From the NCBI GenBank assembly GCA_028688645.1, contig JAQTXT010000003.1, positions 1-32,228 on the forward strand: 32,228 bases of DNA. The letters are read 5' to 3'. Positions 7,936 through 15,425 of the stretch are shown here, one piece after another. The notes under the pieces are model-generated. The model was not told the origin of the DNA. It worked only from the letters and a program-made list of their open reading frames with translations, and did not search any database. The position numbers were made by a program, and so were the translations under genes. The stretch comes from Rickettsiales bacterium (GTDB lineage Bacteria; Pseudomonadota; Alphaproteobacteria; Rickettsiales; UBA1997). Every line of letters starts with the position of its first letter. The stretch's first letter is position 1.

Positions 7936-8556
7936 ATGTTTGGGGAAAAAGAACAAAAAACACAGAATACAGCAGAAAATCAAGAAGATAATAAATTTGA
8001 AGAACCTAAGACTTCAAAAATAGATACTGATATTAAAAATAAAGATAATCAAGAAAAACAACAATCAGAAGATTTAAAAGAAGAAAAAATTGATGAGAAA
8101 ACAAAATTGGAAGAAGAGAATAAAAAACTGAAGGATACTTTGATGAGAACTTTAGCTGAACTTGAAAACACAAGAAGAAGAGCAAGTGAAGAAAATGAAA
8201 AAACAGCTAAATATGCAATAGGTAAATTCGCAGAAGATTTAATACCTGTTATGGAAAATTTTCATTTAGCTTTTAAAAATTCTGGTGAAGATTTTAATGA
8301 AAGTAAAGCTAAGATTTTTTTTGATGGAATAAAATTAACACAAAATGAATTAAAAAAAGTTTTTGAAAAAAACGGATTGGTAAGATTATTTCCAATTGAT
8401 GAGAAATTTAATCCAGATTTTCATAACGCCATAAGTCAAATAGAATCTGACAAAGAAGAAGGAACTATTGTTGATGTAATGCAATCTGGTTATACTATTA
8501 AGGGCAGATTATTAAGACCTGCGCTAGTAATTGTTTCTAAAGGCAAAAATCAATAG
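7936..8556 (+). CDS. grpE: GrpE, nucleotide exchange factor of DnaK
   Basis: GrpE releases ADP from DnaK. An in-frame TTG at 7930 precedes the likely ATG at 7936. The first 60 or so residues are disordered and rich in Lys, Glu and Gln. The long dimer coiled coil follows (KLEEENKKLKDTLMRTLAELENTRRRA), then KYAIGKFAEDLIPVMENFHLA, and the C-terminal beta domain with the signature FNPDFHNAISQI and VVDV-like VDVMQSGYTIKGRLLRPALVIVSKG. All parts of the family are present. No dnaK, dnaJ, hrcA or CIRCE-like operator is seen next to it, so the regulation is not visible here. Confidence 0.94.
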   Translation: MFGEKEQKTQNTAENQEDNKFEEPKTSKIDTDIKNKDNQEKQQSEDLKEEKIDEKTKLEEENKKLKDTLMRTLAELENTRRRASEENEKTAKYAIGKFAEDLIPVMENFHLAFKNSGEDFNESKAKIFFDGIKLTQNELKKVFEKNGLVRLFPIDEKFNPDFHNAISQIESDKEEGTIVDVMQSGYTIKGRLLRPALVIVSKGKNQ

Positions 8557-8630
8557 GCTCCTATATAAATAATTTGGGGCTTGTCAATGAATAAAGGAAA
8601 ATTAGCGTGATTTTAAAAAGTATTTTTCTA

Positions 8631-8636
8631 GGAGGT
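8631..8636 (+). promoter_or_regulatory. Consensus Shine-Dalgarno of murE
   Basis: AGGAGG lies five bases before the murE ATG. Most genes in this window have only weak purine runs, so this one stands out and fixes the murE start. Confidence 0.8.
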
Positions 8637-8641
8637 CTGAT

Positions 8642-10117
8642 ATGCTTTTATCTAAATTAATATCGGATTTTAAAAATGAATTAGAACTTTTTAATTTTAA
8701 AGATACTAATGTTAATGGAATTCAATCAAATTCTAAACAAATAAAATTAGATGATGTCTTTTTCGCAGTTGATGGTCTGAATGTAAAAGGAATAAATTTT
8801 GTTGATGAAGCAATAAAAAATGGTGCTAAAGTTGTTATTTGTTCAAAGATAGAAGAATATACAAATAAGAATGTTATCATTATAAAAACTAATGATGTTA
8901 TTGGATTGTTAGGAAAATTTTTAAATATTTTTTATGCCAAAAAGCCAAAGCATATTATTGGTATTACAGGAACAAGTGGAAAAACATCTATTGCTGAATT
9001 TACTAGACAAACTATTCAAGAATTAGGATATGATAGTGCTTCTATCGGTAGTTTGGGTATAAATTTTGAGAATTCCCACTTAAAGAAAAATGCAATGACA
9101 ATGCCTGAACTCGTGGACTTGCATGAAAAATTAAATTATTTAAAGACTGAAAAAAATATTGATTTTGTCGCTATAGAAATGACAAGTCAAGGTATGCACC
9201 AACAAAGAAACGAAGGCATAAATGTTGAAATTGGCGTGTTCAATAATATTACTCCAGAGCATTTAGACTATCACAAAACAATGGAAGAATATTTTAAACA
9301 AAAAATGCAATTGTTTAAAACAATATTGAAAGATGGAAGTCCAGTTGTTTTGAATGCTGATGTTCCAGAATTCAACAAAGTAAAAGATATATGCCTTGCT
9401 AAAAAACATAAAATTTTAAGCTATGGATTTAATGGTGATTTAAAAATTCTTGAAATAAAATCAAACTCTAATGGACAAACTGTTAAATTTAAGTATTTAA
9501 ATGAAGAATATATTTTAAATTCACATTTAATTGGCAAATTTCAAGTTATGAACTTGTTAGCTACGCTGTGTATTTTAATTCAATTAAATATCAATTCAAA
9601 TATTGAAAAACTTATTGGTATTTTAGAAAAAATTAAGGAAGTTGAAGGAAGAATGCAACTTGTTGCTAAAAAAGTCAATGGAGCTTTAATTTATATTGAT
9701 TACGCACATAAACCAGACGCATTAAAACAAGTTCTTGAAACAATGCGAGAACACATATCTCATGATAAAAAAGCTAGAGTAATAGTTTTATTTGGTTGCG
9801 ATGGTGAAAGAGACAAAACAAAACGATCAGTAATGGGGAAAATTGCTAATGATTTAGCTGATATTGTATTTATCACAGATGATAATCCAAGAAGTGAAGA
9901 TGCAACAACTATTAGAAATCAAATTATGGAATGGTGTCCGAATGCTTTTAATATTGGTGATAGAAAATTAGCAATAGAGAAAGCTATTGATTTGTTAGAA
10001 CCAAAAGATACTCTAATCCTCGCAGGCAAAGGACATGAAAAATATATGATTATTGGTAAAGATGTTTTGCCATTTGATGAATTACAAATTGTAAAGGATT
10101 ATTTGAAAAATGACTAA
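8642..10117 (+). CDS. murE: UDP-MurNAc-L-Ala-D-Glu:meso-diaminopimelate ligase
   Basis: MurE adds the third residue to the peptidoglycan stem peptide in the cytoplasm using ATP. The 491-residue Mur ligase has an N-terminal uracil-binding domain with SNSKQIKLDDVFFAVDG, the P-loop GITGTSGKTS, EMTSQGMHQQR, NNITPEHLDYH, HKTMEEYFKQK, IDYAHKPDAL, LFGCDGERDKTKR, and DNPRSED. The DNPR motif is the one that recognises meso-DAP, so the cell wall should be of the usual Gram-negative type. Spacing of the three Mur domains is normal. The 3' end overlaps pflA by 8 bp. The usual murF/mraY/murD neighbours are absent; murG lies 11.7 kb away. Confidence 0.96.
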   Translation: MLLSKLISDFKNELELFNFKDTNVNGIQSNSKQIKLDDVFFAVDGLNVKGINFVDEAIKNGAKVVICSKIEEYTNKNVIIIKTNDVIGLLGKFLNIFYAKKPKHIIGITGTSGKTSIAEFTRQTIQELGYDSASIGSLGINFENSHLKKNAMTMPELVDLHEKLNYLKTEKNIDFVAIEMTSQGMHQQRNEGINVEIGVFNNITPEHLDYHKTMEEYFKQKMQLFKTILKDGSPVVLNADVPEFNKVKDICLAKKHKILSYGFNGDLKILEIKSNSNGQTVKFKYLNEEYILNSHLIGKFQVMNLLATLCILIQLNINSNIEKLIGILEKIKEVEGRMQLVAKKVNGALIYIDYAHKPDALKQVLETMREHISHDKKARVIVLFGCDGERDKTKRSVMGKIANDLADIVFITDDNPRSEDATTIRNQIMEWCPNAFNIGDRKLAIEKAIDLLEPKDTLILAGKGHEKYMIIGKDVLPFDELQIVKDYLKND

Positions 10118-10829
10118 AGGCTATATAAGCAGTGTTGAAACATTTGGAACAGTTGATGGACCAGGTATTAGATATGTTTTATTTTTGCAAGGTTGTATTT
10201 TACAATGTAAATATTGTCATAATAGAGATACTTGGAATTCTAAAAATTTTAAAAAAGAAGAGACTCCTGAAGAAACTCTAACAAATATTTTAAAATATAA
10301 AAATTATATTAAAAATGGTGGAGTTACGCTAAGCGGTGGAGAGCCATTGTTGCAAACGGATTATTGCTTGGAATTATTAAAATTATTAAAAACAGAGGGA
10401 TTTCATACAGCTTTAGATACATCTGGTTATATTTTTGATGATAAAGTTAAAGAAGTTTTAAAATATGCAGATTTAGTTTTACTTGATATAAAATCAATAA
10501 ATCCAGATGTTTATAAAGAACTAACTTGTGTTGATTTAAAAAATACACTACTTTTTTTGGATTATTTAAAAGCAATTCATAAAAAAGTTTGGATTAGACA
10601 TGTCGTGGTTCCCACACTTACATATAACGAAAAAGATTTAAATGATTTAGCACAATATTTAACAAATTATAAAGATATTATTGAGAAAGTTGAATTATTG
10701 CCTTATCACACAATGGGAATCATAAAATGGGAAAAATTAAATAAAGAATATCCATTACAAAATGTAAACCCTCTATCAAAAGAAAATCTTGATGTTGCAA
10801 AAGATATATTTAAAAAATATGGATTTTAA
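10110..10829 (+). CDS. pflA: Pyruvate formate-lyase activating enzyme (radical SAM)
   Basis: This 239-residue glycyl-radical activase has the C29-x3-C33-x2-C36 cluster in QGCILQCKYCHN, the preceding ETFGTVDGPGIRYVLFLQ typical of PflA, GGVTLSGGEPLLQ, LDTSGY, LLDIKSINPDVYKELT, and IRHVVVPTLT with ELLPYHTMG near the end. It would introduce the glycyl radical on pyruvate formate-lyase, implying fermentative or microaerobic growth. No pflB is in the window, so the target enzyme must be elsewhere. The start overlaps the end of murE, which suggests translational coupling to an unrelated cell-wall gene. Confidence 0.92.
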   Translation: MTKGYISSVETFGTVDGPGIRYVLFLQGCILQCKYCHNRDTWNSKNFKKEETPEETLTNILKYKNYIKNGGVTLSGGEPLLQTDYCLELLKLLKTEGFHTALDTSGYIFDDKVKEVLKYADLVLLDIKSINPDVYKELTCVDLKNTLLFLDYLKAIHKKVWIRHVVVPTLTYNEKDLNDLAQYLTNYKDIIEKVELLPYHTMGIIKWEKLNKEYPLQNVNPLSKENLDVAKDIFKKYGF

Positions 10830-10865
10830 TTTATTATTCTTAGAAAGTTTTTAGTTGGAAATTTA

Positions 10866-10904
10866 AAATATAAAAAGGAAACTAATATAAAATACTAATT
10901 TCCT
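10866..10904 (-). terminator. Terminator-like stem-loop downstream of the small lipoprotein
   Basis: Read on the minus strand, AGGAAATTAGT and ATTAGTTTCCT pair over 11 bp with two G-U wobbles and are followed by TTTTTATATT. On the plus strand the same arms have two mismatches and no T-run, so it fits the minus-strand lipoprotein gene that ends 23 bp before it. Confidence 0.55.
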
Positions 10905-10926
10905 AGTGAATACACCTTTATTTTTC

Positions 10927-11016
10927 CTATATAAAAGGAACAAATGGTACATCGAGACTACAGCTAGACAATAAAAGAGCTATAACTAACATTAAAAATA
11001 TTTTTTTCATTTTCAT
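10927..11016 (-). CDS. Very small lipoprotein (29 residues)
   Basis: The ATG at 11016 (or 11010) opens a 29-codon frame reading MKMKKIFLMLVIALLLSSC followed by SLDVPFVPFI. It has a complete lipoprotein signal: KKxx n-region, a 12-residue hydrophobic core, and a lipobox LSSC with Cys19. After cleavage only a ten- or eleven-residue peptide would remain, lipidated, with no Asp at +2 (Ser instead), predicting outer-membrane sorting. Tiny lipoproteins ending in V-P-F-[VI]-P are familiar in Gram-negative genomes but I cannot name this one. A terminator-like hairpin follows. It is divergent from the ABC block. The intact signal makes it more credible than a random frame. Confidence 0.65.
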   Translation of the reverse strand: MKMKKIFLMLVIALLLSSCSLDVPFVPFI

Positions 11017-11092
11017 TTTATAAATTTTATGGTGTTGCTATTATAATATTAAATCTGCAGAAATTGCAATGATTTTTTTATATAAAAACTAA

Positions 11093-11121
11093 TTGACAAA
11101 ATTTTAATTTTATTTTACACT
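11093..11121 (+). promoter_or_regulatory. Sigma-70 promoter of the ABC-exporter block
   Basis: TTGACA (11093-11098), a 17-bp spacer, and TACACT (11116-11121). This is one of the best promoters in the window, about 100 bp upstream of the first ABC membrane-domain gene; transcription would start near 11128. Confidence 0.7.
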
Positions 11122-11132
11122 CAGAAAACAGA

Positions 11133-11199
11133 AAGTCGTGAGACTTACTTAATTCACAATAAAACAACATACCAAAGCTTTATAGCATTTGGTGTTTTT
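11133..11199 (+). promoter_or_regulatory. Structured leader with a possible attenuator before the ABC block
   Basis: Just after the predicted start site, AAGTC-GTGA-GACTT (11133-11146) makes a five-pair hairpin with a GNRA-type loop. At 11171-11193 ACCAAA/TTTGGT plus GCT/AGC form a nine-pair stem with one bulged A and a TTAT loop, followed by TTTTT (11195-11199). The second is a typical intrinsic terminator lying inside the leader, 25 bp before the TMD1 start, so it could act as an attenuator. A four-codon frame GTG-AGA-CTT-ACT-TAA overlaps the first hairpin but has no clear ribosome-binding site. Confidence 0.45.
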
Positions 11200-11223
11200 G
11201 CATATTTAATAAAGGATTAAGTC

Positions 11224-12279
11224 ATGAAAGAAAAGATTGGTATCTGTAAATTTCTTTGGAAATTTGCTAAAAACAGAAAACTTGATTGTTTTGTGTGGCT
11301 TTTTGTCGAAATTGCGAATGATATGGTCGGAATATTTGTAGCACAGTATTTTAATAAAAAAATGATTTCTTATTTTGGAATTGAAAATCCTGTTTTAAAA
11401 ACTGGTCTATTTCTTGTTTTTCTATATATATTTTTCAATAACATTAACAATCTTTTTAAACCTTTTAAATTAAAAACTAAATTTAAATTTGTTGATTACA
11501 TTCAAAAAAGTGTCAGAAATAGCTTATTCTCATATACCATTCAGCATTCAATGGATTACTTCAATAATTCGTTTAGTGGAAGTCTAAATAATAAAATAAG
11601 ATCGGCGGTTGCTTCCACTGGCGAAATTTTTAATAGTTTAAAAGAAATACTTTGTATTGTTAGTATTTTTATTTTAGTACCAATTTTCTATGCACAGATT
11701 AATATTTATATAGGTATATCATTTTTTATTATCGGAATTTTATATATTTTTTTATTGAGTAAAATTCAAAAAAAAATTGTTGATAATCAAAATGAAAAAT
11801 CGGAATCTGTTAGTAAATTTTTTGGCTTAATAAATGATGATTTTACAAATATTAGTAATATTAAGATTTTTTCTAATCAGCTAATTGAAAGAAGAAATAT
11901 AAAAAAGCAAAATGTTGAAATTATGAGAAAGGAATATAAATTAACAAAGACTCAAATTTCTTTTCAATTAATAAATTTTATATGCAATTTTTTAATGTTT
12001 TTTTCAGTTTTGGGAATTGCAGGTTATTTGCTTGCTTTAAGACAAATTTCAATAGCTGATTTTACTTATATTGTGATAGTTACAAGCATATCAAGATTTG
12101 TTTTAATTAATGGAGTAAAATCTTTGATGAGAATATACGGTGCAGTAGGTGATTTACAAAATGCGCTTGAGACAATTTATAAACCTATAGGCATAAAAAA
12201 TAAGGAAAAGTCTAAAAAATTGGTAACTAATGAGGGAAAGATTGTATTTAAAAATGTGAGGTTTGGTTATGAAAAGTAA
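11224..12279 (+). CDS. ABC exporter membrane domain ending at the A-loop (TMD1)
   Basis: 351 residues of ABC_membrane fold with six hydrophobic segments (about 21-43, 58-76, 142-160, 162-180, 247-270, 278-298). Typical sites are YFNNSFSGSLNNKI (111-125) and DDFTNISNIKIFSNQLIERR (205-224), the region of the coupling helices. The protein ends NEGKIVFKNVRFGYEK: the last ten residues are the first strand and A-loop tyrosine (Y349) of the ATPase domain, and everything after (Walker A onward) is absent. A full exporter would have about 580 residues. The start has AAAGGA eight bases before ATG. Substrate is unknown. No ATPase follows directly; a palindrome and TMD2 do. Confidence 0.85.
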   Translation: MKEKIGICKFLWKFAKNRKLDCFVWLFVEIANDMVGIFVAQYFNKKMISYFGIENPVLKTGLFLVFLYIFFNNINNLFKPFKLKTKFKFVDYIQKSVRNSLFSYTIQHSMDYFNNSFSGSLNNKIRSAVASTGEIFNSLKEILCIVSIFILVPIFYAQINIYIGISFFIIGILYIFLLSKIQKKIVDNQNEKSESVSKFFGLINDDFTNISNIKIFSNQLIERRNIKKQNVEIMRKEYKLTKTQISFQLINFICNFLMFFSVLGIAGYLLALRQISIADFTYIVIVTSISRFVLINGVKSLMRIYGAVGDLQNALETIYKPIGIKNKEKSKKLVTNEGKIVFKNVRFGYEK

Positions 12280-12306
12280 ATGTGAATTTAATAGTAATAA
12301 TTTATC

Positions 12307-12385
12307 TTATAGCTCCCCTTTGTCGCTTTGCGACATTTCCCCTCAAGGAGGGGAAATGTCGCAAAGCGACAAAGGGGAGCTATAA
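12307..12385. repeat. Perfect 38-bp inverted repeat with a 3-bp loop (MITE/REP-like)
   Basis: The arms 12307-12344 and 12348-12385 are exact reverse complements, separated by AAG. Outer ends read TTATAGCTCCCC and GGGGAGCTATAA. Each arm holds its own smaller palindrome, GTCGC-TTT-GCGAC or its complement, so nested cruciforms are possible. It is far richer in GC than its surroundings. No transposase is encoded. It lies between TMD1 and TMD2; a frame through it (from 12328) runs into TMD2 but is not needed, since TMD2 has its own start. Confidence 0.95.
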
Positions 12386-12414
12386 TTATATATTTAATAA
12401 ATAATGAAGGAAAC

Positions 12415-13485
12415 ATGAAAAATAAAAGAATAGACCAATTTATGTTTGAAGTATTAACAAAATACAAAGGAAAATTATTTACATTTCATTGTTGTAATTC
12501 TTTTTATTATCATGTCATCCCAATATTTATTTTGCCATCTATTTTAGCTATTATTGGTAATAAATATCAAGATAAAACTTTGACAGTTTTAACAGTTTTA
12601 ATTTTAATATTTATTTATTCTTTATTCTTTTGTTTGTCTTCTTTAATTAGAGTTTTGTTTGCTGAAAAAATGAGATACAGCTCTATAATAAAAATTGAAA
12701 ATAGCTTAAGGCAAAAATTATTTAACTACACCATAGAACATTCAAACAATTTTTTCAATAATACAATGGGTGGTGTTATAGCTAGTAAAATCAACAATAT
12801 CGGTAAGAATTTCGGTGATCTTTTTGAATGTTCTTCCGCTCTTATTTCTGGTTTTATCATGTTTGTAATTGCTATTCTAGTTTATCTTAAAATAAATGTT
12901 TATTTGAGTTTATTTTTAGTCGTCTGGACTATTTTGCTTGTCATTTTACAATCATTTTTTTCAAAAATTATGAAAAAATCGGTCAAGTCTTCTGTTGAAG
13001 AATACAACAAAGTTGCTGGTTTAATTACTGATAATTTTACAAATATTAGTAATATAAAATCTTTTGCTAAAGAAAGACATGAAATAAAAGAAGTCAAAAA
13101 ACAAGGAATCAGAATTTTGATAAAACAGTCAAAAATTGCACTTGATCAGACTTTTATTAATATTTCATTATTTGTTATGATGACAACTTTAATGCTTGCA
13201 AGTATCGGATTTAGTTTTTATTTGGTTTTACAACAACAAATGAAGATTGGAACATTTTTATTTGTTTGTCAAAATATGGTTATATTGAAAGGTGTTGTTG
13301 CTGATTTATATGAGGAATCTATTAGATTAACTATGTTATGGACCGAAATGAAAGATGGCTTTGATACACTACTACAAGATTATGAAATAAAAGATAAAAA
13401 AGGTGCTGAAATCTTAAAAGCTAGTGAAGGAAAAATTTTGTTTAAAAATGTGAAGTTTGGATATAATATTGAAAAAAGAGTTTAG
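12415..13485 (+). CDS. ABC exporter membrane domain ending at the A-loop (TMD2)
   Basis: The ATG at 12415, preceded by GAAGGA, gives 356 residues; an in-frame start at 12328 would lie inside the palindrome and is rejected. Six hydrophobic segments, FFNNTMGGVIASKI, and TDNFTNISNIKSFAKERHE match the sister proteins. It ends SEGKILFKNVKFGYNIEKRV, so the A-loop tyrosine is Y350 and a further six residues remain; EKRV aligns with E-K-M-V near the start of the separate ATPase at 16793. The gene stops one base before the phosphatase start, so the two are coupled. The ATPase half that should follow is 3.3 kb away, behind four inserted genes. Half-transporter lacking its motor; substrate unknown. Confidence 0.85.
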   Translation: MKNKRIDQFMFEVLTKYKGKLFTFHCCNSFYYHVIPIFILPSILAIIGNKYQDKTLTVLTVLILIFIYSLFFCLSSLIRVLFAEKMRYSSIIKIENSLRQKLFNYTIEHSNNFFNNTMGGVIASKINNIGKNFGDLFECSSALISGFIMFVIAILVYLKINVYLSLFLVVWTILLVILQSFFSKIMKKSVKSSVEEYNKVAGLITDNFTNISNIKSFAKERHEIKEVKKQGIRILIKQSKIALDQTFINISLFVMMTTLMLASIGFSFYLVLQQQMKIGTFLFVCQNMVILKGVVADLYEESIRLTMLWTEMKDGFDTLLQDYEIKDKKGAEILKASEGKILFKNVKFGYNIEKRV

Positions 13486-13486
13486 T

Positions 13487-14089
13487 ATGAAAAATTTTTA
13501 TTTATTTAGACATGGTGAAACAGATTGGAATATTAAAAAACTTCCACAGGGAGAAAGTGATAATCCATTAAATGAAAACGGTTTAAGGCAAGCTGAAGAG
13601 TGTAGTAATTTTTTAAAAAATTTTGAATTGGATATTATTTATTCAAGTCCATTAAAAAGAGCTCTAAAAACTGCTGAGATTGTTGCCAAAAAACTAAATA
13701 TTAATGTAAAAATTTGTCAAGATTTAAAAGCTCCTTCACTCGGAATTGTTGAAGGAAAAACAAAAGCAGAATTGGAAAGTATTGTTGGCAAAGATGTTTT
13801 AGAACAATTACATAATTGTAAAAGCGATGAAGAAAGAAGAAAGTTTGACGAGATAATGAAGTGGGAAAATATGATATTGTTTAAAAACAGACTTTATAAT
13901 TCCCTAATTGATATTTTCAAAAATGAAATATTCGATAATATTGGAATTGCGACACATGAAAAGAATATAATAGAGTTGCTTAAGATGTATAATTATAATG
14001 AATTGTCGCCTATTAATAATTGCGAAGTTGTAAAAATTGAAGTAGATGATGGAAATATTAGAATAATAGAAAGGATTAAAAGAGAATAA
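13487..14089 (+). CDS. Histidine phosphatase (phosphoglycerate mutase-like)
   Basis: 200 residues from ATG 13487; the 10 in-frame residues before it lie inside TMD2. The phosphate pocket is complete: LFRHGETDWN with nucleophile H9, YSSPLKRALKTAEI, the acid in the GIVEGKT segment, and the second histidine in IATHEKNI. Members dephosphorylate small molecules or proteins; cobC- or GpmB-like roles cannot be told apart. It starts one base after the TMD2 stop codon and is followed within 4 bp by a fragment resembling the TMD2 tail (14094-14127). It looks like a cargo gene set between the two halves of an ABC exporter. Confidence 0.85.
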   Translation: MKNFYLFRHGETDWNIKKLPQGESDNPLNENGLRQAEECSNFLKNFELDIIYSSPLKRALKTAEIVAKKLNINVKICQDLKAPSLGIVEGKTKAELESIVGKDVLEQLHNCKSDEERRKFDEIMKWENMILFKNRLYNSLIDIFKNEIFDNIGIATHEKNIIELLKMYNYNELSPINNCEVVKIEVDDGNIRIIERIKRE

Positions 14090-14093
14090 TTAT

Positions 14094-14127
14094 AATTTAT
14101 TTAGAAATGTAAAGTTTGCATATAATA
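14094..14127 (+). repeat. Non-coding copy of the TMD2 tail (junction copy C)
   Basis: Aligned to 13434-13468 of TMD2 it matches at 30 of 35 columns with one gap, including AAATGT, AAGTTTG and ATATAATA. Translated from 14097 it reads LFRNVKFAYNRHTE and stops, which is the same F-x-N-V-K-F-x-Y tail that ends the TMD proteins. It follows the phosphatase stop by 4 bp and has no membrane-domain sequence before it. The rest of 14128-14327 holds one copy of a second repeat (14158-14176) and nothing else I recognise. Confidence 0.7.
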
Positions 14128-14157
14128 GACACACTGAATAAATAATTGTAGATTCAC

Positions 14158-14176
14158 CAATGAATAACTAATAGAA
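14158..14176 (+). repeat. 19-bp repeat, first copy (partner at 15407-15425)
   Basis: CAATGAATAACTAATAGAA here and CAATGTATAACTAATAGAA at 15407-15425 differ at one base. Each lies next to a non-coding copy of the TMD tail, after it here and directly before it at the second site. The region is AT-rich, but an 18 of 19 match tied to the same partner twice is unlikely to be chance. Confidence 0.55.
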
Positions 14177-14327
14177 ATAATATAGTTGAAAAAAATTTTT
14201 AAAAAGCAATTTCTACCTTAAAAAACAATTCAAAATTGCAAAATCTCTAACAACGAAACACTACATTTTCGTCCAGACAAACTTATTTATACAATAGTTC
14301 CATTGTAAAAGATAAAATTATTAAATA

Positions 14328-15323
14328 CTATTTTAGTTTATATTTTAAATCCGCTCTTTTTTCTTTCCTTTTTTCTTTATCAAGTACAAAAGCACATCTA
14401 AGCTTTATATAATACTTTTTAAGATGAAAAAATTTTGTATCATATTTTCTAGTATGAGTTAGTATAAAATGTGTTTGTATTATTTTTCTAATAAAAGAAC
14501 CAATAATACTACTTTTGAATCTATTTCCCTTTGTCCATCCATTATTAAGTACAATTCCAATATAATTTCTAGATAATATTTTTTCAGTAAACCCTAAATA
14601 TTGATATATTTTATATTGAGTTTGAAGATGAACATGGAAAAAAGTTGGATGAGAAAATTCATAACTAATTGGTTTAAACTTTAGCAAATAACTTTTATAC
14701 CACATCATTTCAAAAGGATATGATTTTATTAAATCATCAAAAGTCATATTTTTTTCTTTAGCTAAGTATATATCCATTTCCTTTAACACCTTAGAAGAAG
14801 CTACAAATGGTATTAGAATACCTGCGTTTTTGGTTTTTAAACCAAAAAAACTATCCGTATCATTAACAAAACGACCTTCAGAATCTTTTTCTATTTTTTC
14901 TTCCTTTACAAATAATAAAGTTATAAAATTTATATTTCCAAAATCTAAATTTATATATGGTGTATTTTCATTTGCCATAAAATCCGATTTTTTAAAATTT
15001 CTTAAAAAATAACAATCACTATCTATAATTAAAAAGTGTTCAGCTATGTTGGTTTTATAAAAAGATAACTTTACTATTTGCTGTGAATACCAGTTTTGTT
15101 TATGATTTTTGTCTATACCCAAAACTTCCTCATCGGTTATAACTTGATATTCATAGCCTTCTTTTCCATTTTTTAAAGATAAAAATAATTCCTTATCAAC
15201 CCTAGGACAAACAACATAAAAAGGAATCTTATCTTCATTAAAGTTGTCAATTGTTTCTTTTAAAACTTTAAACCTGTTAATATCTTTTCTATGAGATTTA
15301 CAAAATATAATAAAATTATGCAT
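14328..15323 (-). CDS. DUF6492-like (putative glycosyltransferase-fold) protein
   Basis: 331 residues from ATG 15323; an in-frame TTG at 15347 is possible. An N-terminal GT-A-like half shows FIIFCKSHRKDINRF, IPFYVVCP, QNWYSQQIVKL (76-86) and HFLIIDSDCYFLR with a D-x-D motif (D101, D103). The pattern Q-Q-x-x-K-L plus DSD fits the DUF6492 family, found in surface-polysaccharide loci. The C-terminal part is basic and aromatic (SHPTFFHVHLQTQYKIYQY) and ends very Lys-rich. No signal peptide or membrane segment. It is the only minus-strand gene in the ABC block and lies exactly between two non-coding copies of the TMD tail. Assignment is by motif and moderately sure. Confidence 0.6.
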   Translation of the reverse strand: MHNFIIFCKSHRKDINRFKVLKETIDNFNEDKIPFYVVCPRVDKELFLSLKNGKEGYEYQVITDEEVLGIDKNHKQNWYSQQIVKLSFYKTNIAEHFLIIDSDCYFLRNFKKSDFMANENTPYINLDFGNINFITLLFVKEEKIEKDSEGRFVNDTDSFFGLKTKNAGILIPFVASSKVLKEMDIYLAKEKNMTFDDLIKSYPFEMMWYKSYLLKFKPISYEFSHPTFFHVHLQTQYKIYQYLGFTEKILSRNYIGIVLNNGWTKGNRFKSSIIGSFIRKIIQTHFILTHTRKYDTKFFHLKKYYIKLRCAFVLDKEKRKEKRADLKYKLK

Positions 15324-15406
15324 TTTTAAAAATTCATTTTTTATCAAGAAGATAAATTACCTATTTAATAAGTCAATTATATAATTAATTAAAGCAAAAA
15401 TCTGAG

Positions 15407-15425
15407 CAATGTATAACTAATAGAA
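15407..15425 (+). repeat. 19-bp repeat, second copy
   Basis: One base different from 14158-14176. It abuts junction copy D, sharing its last two bases with it. A weaker third match (16 of 19) lies at 15467-15485, but that stretch is almost pure A and T. Confidence 0.55.

Noticed and set aside
8557-8590. GGCTCC...GGGGCT as a hairpin after grpE
   Set aside because: The arms pair only with several wobbles or mismatches and no T-run follows.
12260-12290. Programmed frameshift joining each TMD to an ATPase
   Set aside because: No ATPase sequence follows TMD1, TMD2, TMD3 or TMD4 in any frame, so there is nothing to shift into.
12328-12414. Extended N-terminus of TMD2 running through the palindrome
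   Set aside because: The sequence is translated repeat; the ATG at 12415 has a better ribosome-binding site and fits the length of the three sister proteins.
14280-14310. TACAAT/ATTGTA hairpin as a terminator of the DUF6492-like gene
   Set aside because: Only six pairs, without GC and without a clear T-run on the minus strand.
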